Shown one piece after another: positions 1-8,133 of a DNA stretch of 34,775 bases (its first letter is position 1; the number at the start of each line of letters is the position of its first letter). Source of the stretch: Chara braunii (Eukaryota; Streptophyta; Charophyceae; Charales; Characeae); NCBI GenBank assembly GCA_003427395.1, contig BFEA01000298.1:1200460-1235234 (forward strand), written 5' to 3'. A model generated the notes under the pieces. That model did not search any database, was not told where the DNA came from, and was given only the letters and a program-made list of their open reading frames with translations. The position numbers and the translations under genes were made by a program.

Positions 1-2
<2 letters not shown>

Positions 3-33
<31 letters not shown>
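3..33. repeat. (TG)n microsatellite
   Basis: An uninterrupted run of TG dinucleotides opens the window. Confidence 0.95.
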
Positions 34-37
<4 letters not shown>

Positions 38-1328
38 GGACTTTCCCAAAGCAGCCAGAGAAGAGAAGGCTGCCCAAAAAAAAATGAAGGGAATTTGGGG
101 CGTGACAAAAACGTGGCCTTGCTCGTATATTAGGTTATTCTGAGCTCTACACCTACTTACAGTAGAGGAAGGTCCGGATGATGAAGAGGTTTTTTTGTCC
201 ATTTGACGGTTTAATGTTGTGGGCGCTCGCTGTTGGTTGCCTGATTGCATGATATCCCCTACCTAGTTTCTTTTTTTTTTTTTTGTCTGTGTGTGTGTGT
301 GCGAGGGAGAGAAGCGGAGGGGGAGAATAGAGAGAGAATGAAGAGTGGTGCTGATGATTCTTTCACAGCGAGAGTAAGAAGTGTCTTGGCAGTGTCGACT
401 GGCGCCGAACAGCCGCAACATGAATGTTATTGATGACGGCTTTGAAGTTTACTTTAATTTTCTGAATATTGAATTCCTTTGTTTTCTGAATATTGAATTC
501 CTTTGTTTTTTCTGAATATTGAATTCCTTTGGTTCTCTGAATATTGAATATTTTTTCGGTTATTGTTCATGGCAACGTCGTCGTCCATTTGCATGGGGGT
601 AGTGGTTAAGCGTTTTTTTCGACGAACGTCCTCGGCTATAGAAAACTTCGCATTCTTATTCAGTGAGAGATTGGATTCCTAAATACTTCCGTTTTCGGTT
701 TATGGACCCCAGGAAGAAAGGATACTTAACGCCATCTACTATTGATGTTGGTCTATATTGAATTTCCGTACGCTATTTGGCTTGTGGGTTTATGCACTTT
801 GACATATGCCACGATAGAACTGCTTTTCTCAATGCTCTTTCTCTCCCTCTCTCTCTCTCTCGCTCGCTTTCTCGTTTTTTTGTCTCGCATTCTCGCTCTT
901 TCGCTTTACCACTGTTAAAGATGGGTTGAGCAAGTTTTTTTTTTTTTTTTGAGCAAGTTTTTGGTTTGATAGCAATCAGGACTTTCTACGCTGGTGGCTT
1001 TCCCATCTATGGTCTATGGATTTGTCACAGGGATGGATGCTGCTGCTTCTCACCTGTACAAGTGCTACCGTAGGAGTATGATGACGATCTGTCAGTGGGT
1101 ACTTGCACGACGGATTGAGGGCATGTTCACACCAGGGCTCTCTCTTGGATGTCTCTGGCCTTTTTTACAGCCAGGCATGGATGCATGTGACTGCCATTAC
1201 ATCCACATGCAAGTTGAAAAATGTGAGCAAGCTCTTGAGATGTGTTTTCTAAACGAATAGAGTCTTTGGATGTTGCGGTGATAACTTTGACCGCGTAATG
1301 ATTCAAAAGTGGCGGCGCTACCCGTTTT
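34..1328. other. Non-coding stretch, no gene recognised
   Basis: AT-rich sequence with T-runs and a TC-rich microsatellite near 838-870. The short open frames here encode low-complexity or unrecognisable peptides. The only structured item is the tandem repeat at 461-555, listed separately. Confidence 0.6.
461..555. repeat. Tandem repeat, 24-26 bp unit, four copies
   Basis: The motif TCTGAATATTGAATTCCTTT recurs at 461, 485 and 511, and a shortened copy lies at 536. The unit varies by one or two bases in a T-rich linker. Each full unit carries an EcoRI-type palindrome GAATTC. Nothing suggests coding. Confidence 0.9.
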
Positions 1329-1421
1329 CACCCGAATAGAATGCGCTGTCAATATAAGCTGTATTTGATGCAACTTTGAGTCCAGATGCAGCAATAATTA
1401 CTGGGCGTTCTATTTGGGCGA
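1329..1421. mobile_element. Degenerate foldback MITE (family GAATACAACG), oldest copy
   Basis: The left end CACCCGAATAGAATGCGCTG is answered by an inverted, diverged right end (GGGCGTTCTATTTGGGCGA). Its interior resembles the copies at 3934-4090 and 7170-7283, including the AGCTGTATTTGA and TCCAGATGCAGC blocks. Divergence is much greater than in the other two copies. It has no coding capacity. The superfamily is unknown. Confidence 0.7.
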
Positions 1422-2254
1422 GATGAAGACGCTAGCTTTTACTTAGTCGAATCAAAGAATGCAGTCAATCTGAGGGCGGGAGGTGGATTTTTTTTTAACA
1501 AAGCATCCTGTGGAAGCCTGCGGTCCTGTGGTGGTAAGAGAACTATAACAGGATTGATTGTTTTCTATCAGCTGATGGGTGGTATACGAGGATTTGAACC
1601 TGCGAGCATAGGGATTATTTTGCTTTGTCCCAAATTCCCAATTGCACCCTCGCTAATAATTGCTATCTGGTGAGAGGATCGTCCGAAGAGAGGGGATGGT
1701 TCGGAGGAATGGAGTGTGGTGGGGGAACTGATCGTGGCTTAGGGGGTAATATCTATATATGCCCGGTAAGAGGAGGTGGACATCCTGAGGTCCTGTGCGC
1801 TTTTGATGCTCTACAGTGCTCTTTGGACTGATAGGGGAGAGCTTCTTTGCACTGCGAATTCTCTCTGAACGCTCAGAAGGTAGATGGTCAGTAAGGTTTT
1901 TTTTTTTTTTTTTTTTTTGAATGTTGTTGTTGGGAAGCACATGTTGCTGTAGAGGAGGCTGGATTCTAGACGTATGAGCCTCTCTCACCCCACTCAGCCC
2001 TGACTGATAGAAAGCGTATGTGTTAGGATGACGTGTTTGTGGGCGTAGCTAAGAGGCCCTGTCGGATGGGCCACACACACTCGGTGTTGGGTTTTCCTTG
2101 GATATAGGTGACCTTTAGACATCGGAGAGATTCAGATGCCGAAGTCCAGTCCTGCAAGCGTCTTTATGTTTTAGGTCATTTGGATGTGAAGGTCTGCATG
2201 GGGGTCAGGAGGGGGTAGTAGAGCTAGAGGTAGTACGGTTTTGGTTGGTTGTTT
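1422..2254. other. Non-coding stretch, no gene recognised
   Basis: Contains a 22-base T-run (1897-1918) and an antisense match to a tRNA B box at 1590-1600 without a convincing A box. No protein family is recognisable in any frame. Confidence 0.55.
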
Positions 2255-2359
2255 GAGTACAATTTTCTGAGTACAATTTTCTGTAGGCCCAGATTTGTAA
2301 ATCTGTCCTGTGAGATTAAAGTAATAGGTCTTGTCCTGTGAGATTAAAGTAATAGGTCT
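2255..2359. repeat. Two perfect short tandem duplications
   Basis: A 14-bp unit GAGTACAATTTTCT is repeated at 2255 and 2269. A 28-bp unit beginning TGTCCTGTGAGATT is repeated exactly at 2304-2331 and 2332-2359. Both are head to tail with no mismatches, so they are recent. Confidence 0.9.
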
Positions 2360-2654
2360 GTCTTGTGGTGCTTGTAGTCCGGAGCTGGGGCCTTTCCGCT
2401 GGGGTCGGGACCCACAAGCAGAGCGTTGTGTACAACGTGTGCGATGCTGTTTTCACGTAAGAAAAATGAAAGCAAAGCATTCTTCTGGATTCTCCTGTCA
2501 AAGCCAATGGGGAACCCCGAGGCAGCAGCGAATTCGTGGCCTGGTTTTGAGGGTGGGTTCTTAGGTCAGCCAATGGGCTGCGTCCTCTGAAGGTCATGTT
2601 TCTGTTTCGCCCATCTCATGGAGTCTGGGAGCAACGAGGAAGCAACAAAGAAAC

Positions 2655-2775
2655 GTTGCAAAATTAGCCCCTACCTAAAAAATGCGCAATGCAAAATCAC
2701 CCCCTACCTCAAAGATGGGCAATGCAAAATCACCCCCTACCTAAAAAATAGGCAATGCAAAATCAACCCCTACCC
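2655..2775. repeat. 33-bp minisatellite, block 1
   Basis: About 3.6 copies of a 33-bp unit built around GCAATGCAAAATCACCCCC and TACCTAAAAAATGG. Because 33 is a multiple of three, one frame reads as an 11-residue peptide repeat (QCKITPYLKNG). That is probably fortuitous, since the open frame ends in low-complexity sequence. A second block of the same unit lies at 3255-3361. Confidence 0.92.
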
Positions 2776-3200
2776 TAGGCTACCAGCCGGGCCGCCCGGG
2801 TCCCGGTTGGCCAGCCCGTGCAAGGATCAGGTAAGGTCCCAGCAAAAAAAAAAAAAAAGTCCAAACATTCTGAAAAAAAATTATGTTATGCAGAAAAATA
2901 AACTGAACAACTTTTGCCTCAGGGTCACATCGAAATTCTTCACCAAATTTAAAATGAAAAATAAAATTCAAAAATATTTCATTTATTTTTATTTTTTTTA
3001 ATTATTTTGGTCCGGCCGGGCAAGTGACCCCGGGCCACTCTGTTTTTTTTTGTTTTTTTTTTGGAAACACACTTTCCCACGAGTGCTAGTGATGCGGATA
3101 AAAACAGACACCACTAGCACCTAACAAGCCTGCGCAGTCAATCCCGTGGAGTCCAGGGTAATCAATGCTGGCAGGAATCTCATACAATTCTGTTCTGATG
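2776..3200. other. Spacer between minisatellite blocks
   Basis: A GC-rich segment (2776-2830) is followed by AT-rich sequence with homopolymer runs. No gene is recognised. It separates two blocks of one minisatellite, so it could be a later insertion into a single array, but I could not identify its ends. Confidence 0.4.
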
Positions 3201-3204
3201 TACC

Positions 3205-3255
3205 TCAACTGGTCTGTATATGGGACGCTGGACCCGTTTTCCAGCAGGTGAAACA
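3205..3255 (+). mobile_element. SINE-like fragment (family GGGACGCYGG), partial
   Basis: The segment TATGGGACGCTGGACCCG followed by TTTTCCAGCAGGTG matches the core of five other copies in this window, on the opposite strand at 27780, 28979 and 29166. It is truncated and is joined directly to minisatellite block 2. Confidence 0.7.
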
Positions 3256-3361
3256 ACCACTACCTAAAAATGGGCAATGCAAAATCACCCCCTACCTAAA
3301 AAATGGGCAATGCAAAATCAACCCCTACCTAAAAAATGGGCAATGCAAAATCAACCCCTAA
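3255..3361. repeat. 33-bp minisatellite, block 2
   Basis: About three copies of the unit found at 2655-2775. Its last copy runs without a break into the first base of the U2 snRNA-like sequence at 3362. Confidence 0.92.
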
Positions 3362-3433
3362 ATACCTTTCTCGGCCTTTTGGGTAAGATCAAGTCTAGTA
3401 TCTGTTCTGATCAGTTTAATATCTGATCCGTGG
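3362..3433 (+). pseudogene. U2 snRNA 5' fragment (pseudogene)
   Basis: About 72 bases match the conserved 5' third of U2 snRNA, the spliceosomal RNA that pairs with the intron branch point. The match begins exactly at the mature 5' end (ATACCTTTCTCGGCC) and runs through stem I, the branch-pairing region and stem IIa. From memory of the family consensus, at least four bases differ. One change turns the invariant GTAGTA branch-pairing motif into CTAGTA. Similarity stops just after stem IIa, so the Sm site and the 3' stem-loops are absent. The sequence cannot make a functional snRNA. A clean 5' end with a lost 3' part suggests retroposition of an snRNA, perhaps as a chimera. Confidence 0.88.
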
Positions 3434-3513
3434 TTGGAATTCGAATTAAAAAATCAAAAGAAGTACTAAGCCTTTCTAGAACGCGGATTGCTCGACACCC
3501 CACGAAACTTCAC

Positions 3514-3594
3514 GGTGTCACAAACAGGCGGACAGAGCATGGTGTCGCAAACAGGCAGACACAGCACGTTGTCACAAACAGGCGGAAGTTTATG
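3514..3594. repeat. 27-bp tandem repeat, three copies
   Basis: Units start at 3514, 3541 and 3568, each containing a variant of GGTGTCACAAACAGGCGGA. The period is exactly 27 bp. The third unit decays after GGCGGAAG. Confidence 0.88.
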
Positions 3595-3735
3595 ATATCG
3601 ATATCAATCTCCAGCCACGGACTGCATATGTGTCACGAAAGGCCAGACGTGATTGAAAACGCCAGCAAGTCGTTGTGAAACGTCTCTAGTGGGTCCCCAC
3701 CCCTGGCAAGGGAATGCTCTACACTACTGGGCCAA

Positions 3736-3891
3736 GGTCCCACTAGCAAAAAGGATAGGATCGAGGTCTCCTGAATCCGGATGTGTTTTGAGCAGAGATG
3801 CAGAAAAGCAGTTCAATCTCGATTTCCTGCACATCTCCATAAACTCGTCCAGATTCAGGCATTCGATCCGATTCTCTTTGCTAGTGGGACC
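3736..3891. mobile_element. Foldback MITE (family GGTCCCACTAGC), 156 bp
   Basis: The left terminus GGTCCCACTAGCAAAAAG continues into a region complementary to the right terminus, which ends CTTTGCTAGTGGGACC. About 25 of the first 29 bases pair. The interior also folds, with AGATGCAGAAA and TGCACATCT segments. It has no coding capacity. The termini are shared with 4663-4747 and 6364-6523, so this is a family. I could not settle the target duplication. Confidence 0.8.
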
Positions 3892-3933
3892 ACACCCCTG
3901 GGGAAAGTTGTTTGGAGATGATCGGACAACAGT

Positions 3934-4090
3934 GTTCTCCCGAATACAATGCACGGTCATTATAGCTGTATTTGAGGCATCTTTCAGTCTAGATACAGCT
4001 GTAATGACGCACGGTCATTATAGCTGTATGTGACGCATTTTTCAGTCGAGATACAGCTGTAATGACCGTACGTTGTATTCGGGGGAAGAC
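3934..4090. mobile_element. Foldback MITE (family GAATACAACG) with duplicated core
   Basis: The left end TTCTCCCGAATACAATG pairs with the right end CGTTGTATTCGGGGGAA. The core, from ACGGTCATTATAGCTGTA to TACAGCTGTAATGAC, is present twice in tandem, so this copy is longer than its relative at 7170-7283. Each core can itself form a hairpin. It has no coding capacity. Confidence 0.82.
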
Positions 4091-4099
4091 TAGCATCAC

Positions 4100-4640
4100 A
4101 AATGTAAAAAAATTGGCTTTCCCGGGGACCACCGGAGGCCGACGATAGCCCGGAAGAAGCGGAGCGGAGGTCGGCGGCTTCTTCTGGTCGGCGGCAATTC
4201 AAGCGGAGGTCATCCAAAGAAGGAGGGGAAAAAAAAGAAAAAAAGAAGGCGAACTTTGACGATTTCTCACGCTCAGAGGAATAAACCAAACAATCTGAAA
4301 ACTTGAGATCAGGTGGATCTGGTCGTGATCTTTTCGGGAAAATTATTAGAAACAAATAACAAAATAATTTCGACGGTGAAATACTCGCCGCGCCAAAGCG
4401 GTGCATTTTCCTTTCTTGCCACTCTGTGGCCTTTCGTGATTTGGTCGTTAACTTTTCAGGAAGAATATTACCCCCCCCCAAAAAAAAACACGTTTAGGCG
4501 GTGAAATAATTGGCACGCCGAGTGCGCACAAATTCCATTTTCGGCACAAATTCCATTTTTGCCACTCTACCGGAAGCCCTCGTGAACTTGAGAAGCCCTC
4601 GCACGAATTCCATTTCTGCCACTCTACCAGAAGCCGTCAT
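4100..4640. repeat. Dispersed repeat R1, copy 1
   Basis: Blocks such as AAAAAATTGGCTTTC, GGCCGGAAGAAG-like, AACTTTGACGATTT, GGATCTGGTCGTGATC and AATTCCATTTCTGCCACTC recur in the same order at 27427-27740, and its last part recurs at 33970-34288. The element has no recognised protein. It lies directly after the MITE at 3934-4090. Confidence 0.7.
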
Positions 4641-4662
4641 GAACTCTGTGCTACCGCGACAA

Positions 4663-4747
4663 GGTCCCACTTGCACGGATTAAGAGATAATGGCCGTTGA
4701 CCTTTGCGATCTACGGTCAATATCGCTTATTTCGTGTAAGTGGGACC
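4663..4747. mobile_element. Foldback MITE (family GGTCCCACT), 85 bp
   Basis: An almost complete hairpin: GGTCCCACTTGCACGGATTA on the left pairs imperfectly with TTATTTCGTGTAAGTGGGACC-type sequence on the right, and the stem continues through GGCCGTTGACC and ACGGTCAA. It is the shortest member of the family in this window and looks like the minimal form. Confidence 0.82.
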
Positions 4748-5112
4748 TAGCCCCCGGTCCCCGGAGTTTTTTAGTGGCAGGGGTAGTGGTGGTTTCAACC
4801 GATTGCTCACCCCCAACACACCCCCAATGGAAGGGAGAAAGGGGATTTGAACCCAGTCTATCGCTGTCGGCCCCTGCAAAATTGCCGAAGCAAAATTTGT
4901 ATATATATATATATATTTTTGGGCAAAATTTGTACTTTGCGAAGCCTCTGCTACAGTAATGTGCACAAAAGAGAAATCAGAAATCCTGCGGTAAAAAAAA
5001 AAAGTAAAATAAAAAAATCCTGCGGTAAGGGGGTACTTCCCCCCTTGTGTCTTTTGGACCTGATGTCCAAAAAACAGCCCAAGAACTTCATTATTACATT
5101 TTTTTGTGTAGG

Positions 5113-5132
5113 TTTTTTTTTTTTTTTTTTTT
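5113..5132. repeat. Poly(T) run, 20 bases
   Basis: A homopolymer run with further T-rich sequence on both sides, up to about 5165. It could be the A-tail of a minus-strand retroposon, but no target duplication was found. Confidence 0.8.
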
Positions 5133-5185
5133 GGGCATTTTTATTTTTTTCTTTTTCCTTTTCAGCTTTTCAAGAGTAGAGGACA

Positions 5186-5234
5186 TTGGGGGCCATGTTC
5201 CCACTAGCAGCGTTGAGCTACTACCTCAACGCTG
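5186..5234. mobile_element. Terminal fragment of a GGCCAAGTCCCACTAGC-type MITE with 10-bp hairpin
   Basis: The sequence GTTCCCACTAGCAGCGTTGAG matches the terminus of the MITE at 6364-6523. It is followed after seven bases by the inverted copy CTCAACGCTG (stem 5208-5217 with 5225-5234). The rest of the element is missing. Confidence 0.65.
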
Positions 5235-5588
5235 AGCATTCAATCACATGCGACAGGGCGCGACCTCGAAGATGCTAGATGGCCCTGTGAATCCAGAGGT
5301 GGATTCGAGGAAATAAAATTTAATTTCCTTTTCTTGTTTTTATTTTTTTATTTTTTTATATTATTATTCGAAACCAGAGTAGAATGCCTTTCTCTCAATT
5401 AGAATGCCCCCTACCTGAGCGCCCTTCTGTTGAGCTAGCACTCGTTTTTTTCTCTTGGTAGCCAGCTCAACGACCATTTCTCAGGGAACGACAAACTTTT
5501 ATTGACATAATGAGTCTGGCTTCTGACGTATCATAGTACCGTACCGTCCGAAGCCCGATTCTGCAAAGGGAGTAATGAGGCGGTTGCC

Positions 5589-5850
5589 CAGCCAGCAGGT
5601 AGTACTTTCACACGAGTCGTTGAATTTGGTTGTGTTTAAGGGATAGGTGCATTCAAGAGGAAGTTCTTTTCAACAGCCAACAGGTAGTACTTTCACATGA
5701 GTTGTTGAATTTGGCCGCGTTTAAGGGATAGGTGCATTCAAGAGGAAGTTCTTTTCAAGGTCCAGTCGTCCAGCCAACAGGTGGTGCTTTCACACGAGTT
5801 GTTGATTTTGGCCGCGTTTAAGGGATAGGTGCATTCAAGAGGAAGGTAGG
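5589..5850. repeat. Tandem repeat, 85-97 bp unit, three copies
   Basis: Units start at 5589, 5674 and 5771 with CAGCCARCAGGTRGT and end with GGTGCATTCAAGAGGAAG. The third unit is preceded by a 12-base insertion. Copies differ by only a few substitutions. Confidence 0.9.
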
Positions 5851-6192
5851 GGGAGGCGCAAGTGACTGGCCAAAGATGCTCGGCACTAGCATTGCCGGTT
5901 TCCCCCGTCCGCAATGCCTGATCACCCTGCATCATGGTGATGAGGGGCTGATACAAGCCTTGCTCTCGCACCACTGCTGTGGTGCAAACCTACCCCGTGG
6001 GCAGATGAGATAGAATATATGCAAGGGAAGATTGAGAGAAGGATATACGAATAGACTGGAGCATTTGTAAAAAAAAAAAAGAAAAAAAAAAAAAAAGAAG
6101 AAGAATATAGATTATGTTTTTTGTTTTAATTAAAAAAAAAAAGCTTTCTTCATTTCTAATGAATTAAAAAATGCTTGAAAAGCTGTCACACG
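5851..6192. other. Non-coding stretch, no gene recognised
   Basis: Mixed sequence followed by a long A-rich tract (about 6069-6165). No recognisable protein or RNA. Confidence 0.5.
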
Positions 6193-6234
6193 GTTGAGCT
6201 AGCTCAACTCAACGGTGCAAGTGGGACTTGGCCC
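6193..6234. mobile_element. MITE end fragment with 16-bp palindrome
   Basis: The perfect palindrome GTTGAGCTAGCTCAAC (6193-6208) is followed by CAACGGTGCAAGTGGGACTT and GGCCCC, the right end of the GGCCAAGTCCCACT family. No matching left end is visible close by. Confidence 0.6.
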
Positions 6235-6363
6235 CGGGGGCGCACCGTTTTGAAATGGCAGATGCGTAGTTACCATTGGTCGGAAAAGAGGTCACATACA
6301 TCCAGGGTAGTCCCAGTGGGAGTATGCCCGCAATTGGTGCACCGTGAACTGCTGATCCTCAGA

Positions 6364-6523
6364 GGCCAAGTCCCACTAGCAGCATTGAGTTTTCCTCGAC
6401 TCCTGAATCTGGACGGGTTTGTGGAGATGTGCGGTTGAGGAAACTCAACGCCATTTTCGCACATCTCCACAAACACTACCAGATGCAGGTGTTGACGCTC
6501 AACGCTGCTAGTGGAACTTGGCC
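6364..6523. mobile_element. Foldback MITE (family GGCCAAGTCCCACTAGC), 160 bp
   Basis: The left end GGCCAAGTCCCACTAGCAGC pairs with the right end GCTGCTAGTGGAACTTGGCC, with one mismatch over 20 bases. The stem continues through ATTGAG and CTCAAC. The interior holds a second hairpin (TTTGTGGAGATGTGC with GCACATCTCCACAAA) that is almost identical to a segment of the MITE at 3736-3891, so the two belong to one family. It has no coding capacity. Confidence 0.85.
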
Positions 6524-6985
6524 CCAGGGCCTGGCTCGTGTACTCAGCAGATGCACAAAACACAAAAACATTATGGCAGTGTATCTTCCCACGTTGGTGT
6601 GGAAGGTTCATTCTCGTTTTGCTCATTCGTTGAGCAAGAGACTCGCTCCCCCACAACACCAAATCAGCAAAATCACAATGGCGCATCCCTGGATCCACCA
6701 ATTTTTGAAATAAAACAAAAGAGTTTTAGGGTTTGAGTATTAGATAGGGTTTGAGTAATTTCAGTGGTTTGAGTAAACTTGAGTAATCTTTGATTGGTTT
6801 TGACCTTGGGAATTCGGATAGGACAGGTTTGACCTCTATAGGGTGATAGTTCACTTCCTTGTGCTTAGGCTTTTGTTCCTTTTAGCAACTTGGGACCTGA
6901 TATTACTGGGGGGGCTGGGGTCTCGGTAGCTAGATGGCTGTGGTTGGGGATGGGGTTGGTCGGAAGTGCCTTTCTTAGCCCATGA
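6524..6985. other. Non-coding stretch, no gene recognised
   Basis: Contains repeated GGGTTTGAGTA motifs around 6728-6790 and otherwise unique-looking sequence. No recognisable protein. Confidence 0.5.
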
Positions 6986-6989
6986 TGGC

Positions 6990-7073
6990 TGCAGCATCTA
7001 TGTGAGGGACGCCGGGCCCGTTTCCCGGTTCTCAATGAAGTTGCATTTGTTAAAAAAAAAAAGAAAAAAAAAA
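6990..7073 (+). mobile_element. SINE-like fragment (family GGGACGCYGG) with A-rich tail
   Basis: The core GGGACGCCGGGCCCGTTTCC is followed after about 30 bases by an A-rich tail interrupted by one G. The same core lies at 32513-32537, also followed by an A/T-rich tail. It is too short to hold a full element. Confidence 0.6.
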
Positions 7074-7169
7074 GGGGCTCAAATGATTATTCTCCACTGC
7101 AGTATTTTCAAACTTCTGTAGTGCTCTCCACACTTCTCACGGCATGAGGGCAGGGACTTATCCAGCAGC

Positions 7170-7283
7170 CTACAGTCTTCCCCCGAATACAACGTACGGT
7201 CATTATAGCTGAATTTAGACTGAAAGATACACCAGATTCAGCTATCATGATGGTCCTTTGTTGTATTCAGGGGAAGACTGTAG
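7170..7283. mobile_element. Foldback MITE (family GAATACAACG), 114 bp
   Basis: The two ends are CTACAGTCTTCCCC and GGGGAAGACTGTAG, a perfect 14-base inverted repeat. It continues as CGAATACAACGTACGGTCAT against ATGGTCCTTTGTTGTATTC. The interior TTATAGCTGAATTTAGACTG pairs with GATTCAGCTATCATGA. It has no coding capacity. The right end overlaps the tRNA-like sequence that follows. Confidence 0.87.
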
Positions 7284-7351
7284 CTCAGTTGGTAAGGCAC
7301 ACATTGTCAACTGGCATTCAGGAGGTCTTGGGTTCAATCCCCATCGGCCTC
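7274..7351 (+). ncRNA. tRNA-like sequence, probable SINE head
   Basis: TAGCTCAGTTGG at 7281-7292 fits the RNA polymerase III A box, and GGTTCAATCC at 7331-7340 fits the B box, at tRNA-like spacing. A T-arm (TTGGG/CCCCA) is plausible. I cannot build a clean anticodon stem or acceptor stem, so I do not call a working tRNA. A tRNA-derived SINE head is more likely, with body sequence continuing to the Harbinger insertion at 7510. The 5' edge is made of the end of the preceding MITE. Confidence 0.5.
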
Positions 7352-7506
7352 ATGTACATTCCTGGGCATGCTTGGCGCCCGCCACCTAGGGCATGGTCCC
7401 ACTATAGAAGCAACCCGATAGGAGAGAAAAGAGTTTGTGTGGCAGTTGAGTTACCCAAATCCTGCCGTGCAGTACTTGTGATCCCACGGTCAGCATTTTC
7501 CATGTA

Positions 7507-7509
7507 TTA
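7507..7509. other. Target-site duplication TTA, left
   Basis: TTA immediately precedes the transposon terminus and is matched by TTA at 15454-15456. A 3-bp TWA duplication is the signature of PIF/Harbinger integration. Confidence 0.88.
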
Positions 7510-7534
7510 GGGTCTCGTTAGACACTCCTAAAAA
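7510..7534 (+). repeat. Left terminal inverted repeat of the Harbinger element
   Basis: GGGTCTCGTTAGACACTCCT followed by AAAA. It matches the reverse complement of 15429-15453 except for one base. By family knowledge, this is the site cut by the nuclease. Confidence 0.92.
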
Positions 7535-7660
7535 TGCCTGTTTTTAGGATTGCGTCGTCGTTGCACACAGTCCTAAAACGAAATCGGAGATCGAAAATGT
7601 GAAAACGGTGTTAGGACGAGTCCTAAAAGATTTAGGATTCCCCAGGCAAAATTGTCCTAA
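7527..7660. promoter_or_regulatory. Left subterminal TCCTAAAA motif array
   Basis: TCCTAAAA or its complement TTTTAGGA, with close variants, occurs about six times in this stretch in both orientations. The same motif is dense at 15234-15445. Repeated subterminal motifs are known binding sites for the Myb-like partner in other Harbinger elements. The role here is inferred. Confidence 0.6.
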
Positions 7661-8133
7661 ATTTTACAGTAGCCCCCAACCTACTGAAAAATTTACGATT
7701 CCCGCGTTTCACGGAGTCGTTGCGTCGTGCGCATGGCACCGTCGACACTCGTTGGTGGTCCAGAAGCGGTCCGTCGAGTCGGTGGTCGGACATCGGAGGT
7801 TTTCTGCGGCTCGACGCGGGCAACGGCCACACATGGTAGCCGTTGGCTGAGGGGGTGGAGCGCGGAGGGCTGAGCGTCGGCGGGTGGTTGCCCGTACTGG
7901 ACCGTTCGGTCGCTTGCGAGATGCGGAGTCGGACGTCGACGTGCGCAGGACAACAGACGGAGCCGCTTCGGGCAGTGCGCACCTCAACGGTCGAATTTCA
8001 AAAGGAAGGCGGGCGTGTTCGTCGTCTTCTGTGGTGGTTGTCCGCATATGAAGGTCGAGTGCCCCTGTCGCGGGCATGTCGGAACACACATCTGCAGTGG
8101 TCACGTGCAAGGGCGGTTGCAGAGGTGAATTTC

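Noticed and set aside
1590-1600. Antisense tRNA B box (GGATTTGAACC), and a similar one at 4847-4857
   Set aside because: No A box at the right distance and no cloverleaf could be built, so neither is listed as a tRNA.
2618-3001. Open frame containing an 11-residue peptide repeat
   Set aside because: The repeat is a 33-bp minisatellite, and the frame runs on into A/T-rich homopolymer sequence. There is no sign of codon selection or of a known domain.
6725-6790. TTTAGGG-like motifs suggesting plant telomere repeats
   Set aside because: Only one exact TTTAGGG occurs, inside irregular GGGTTTGAGTA repeats with no array.
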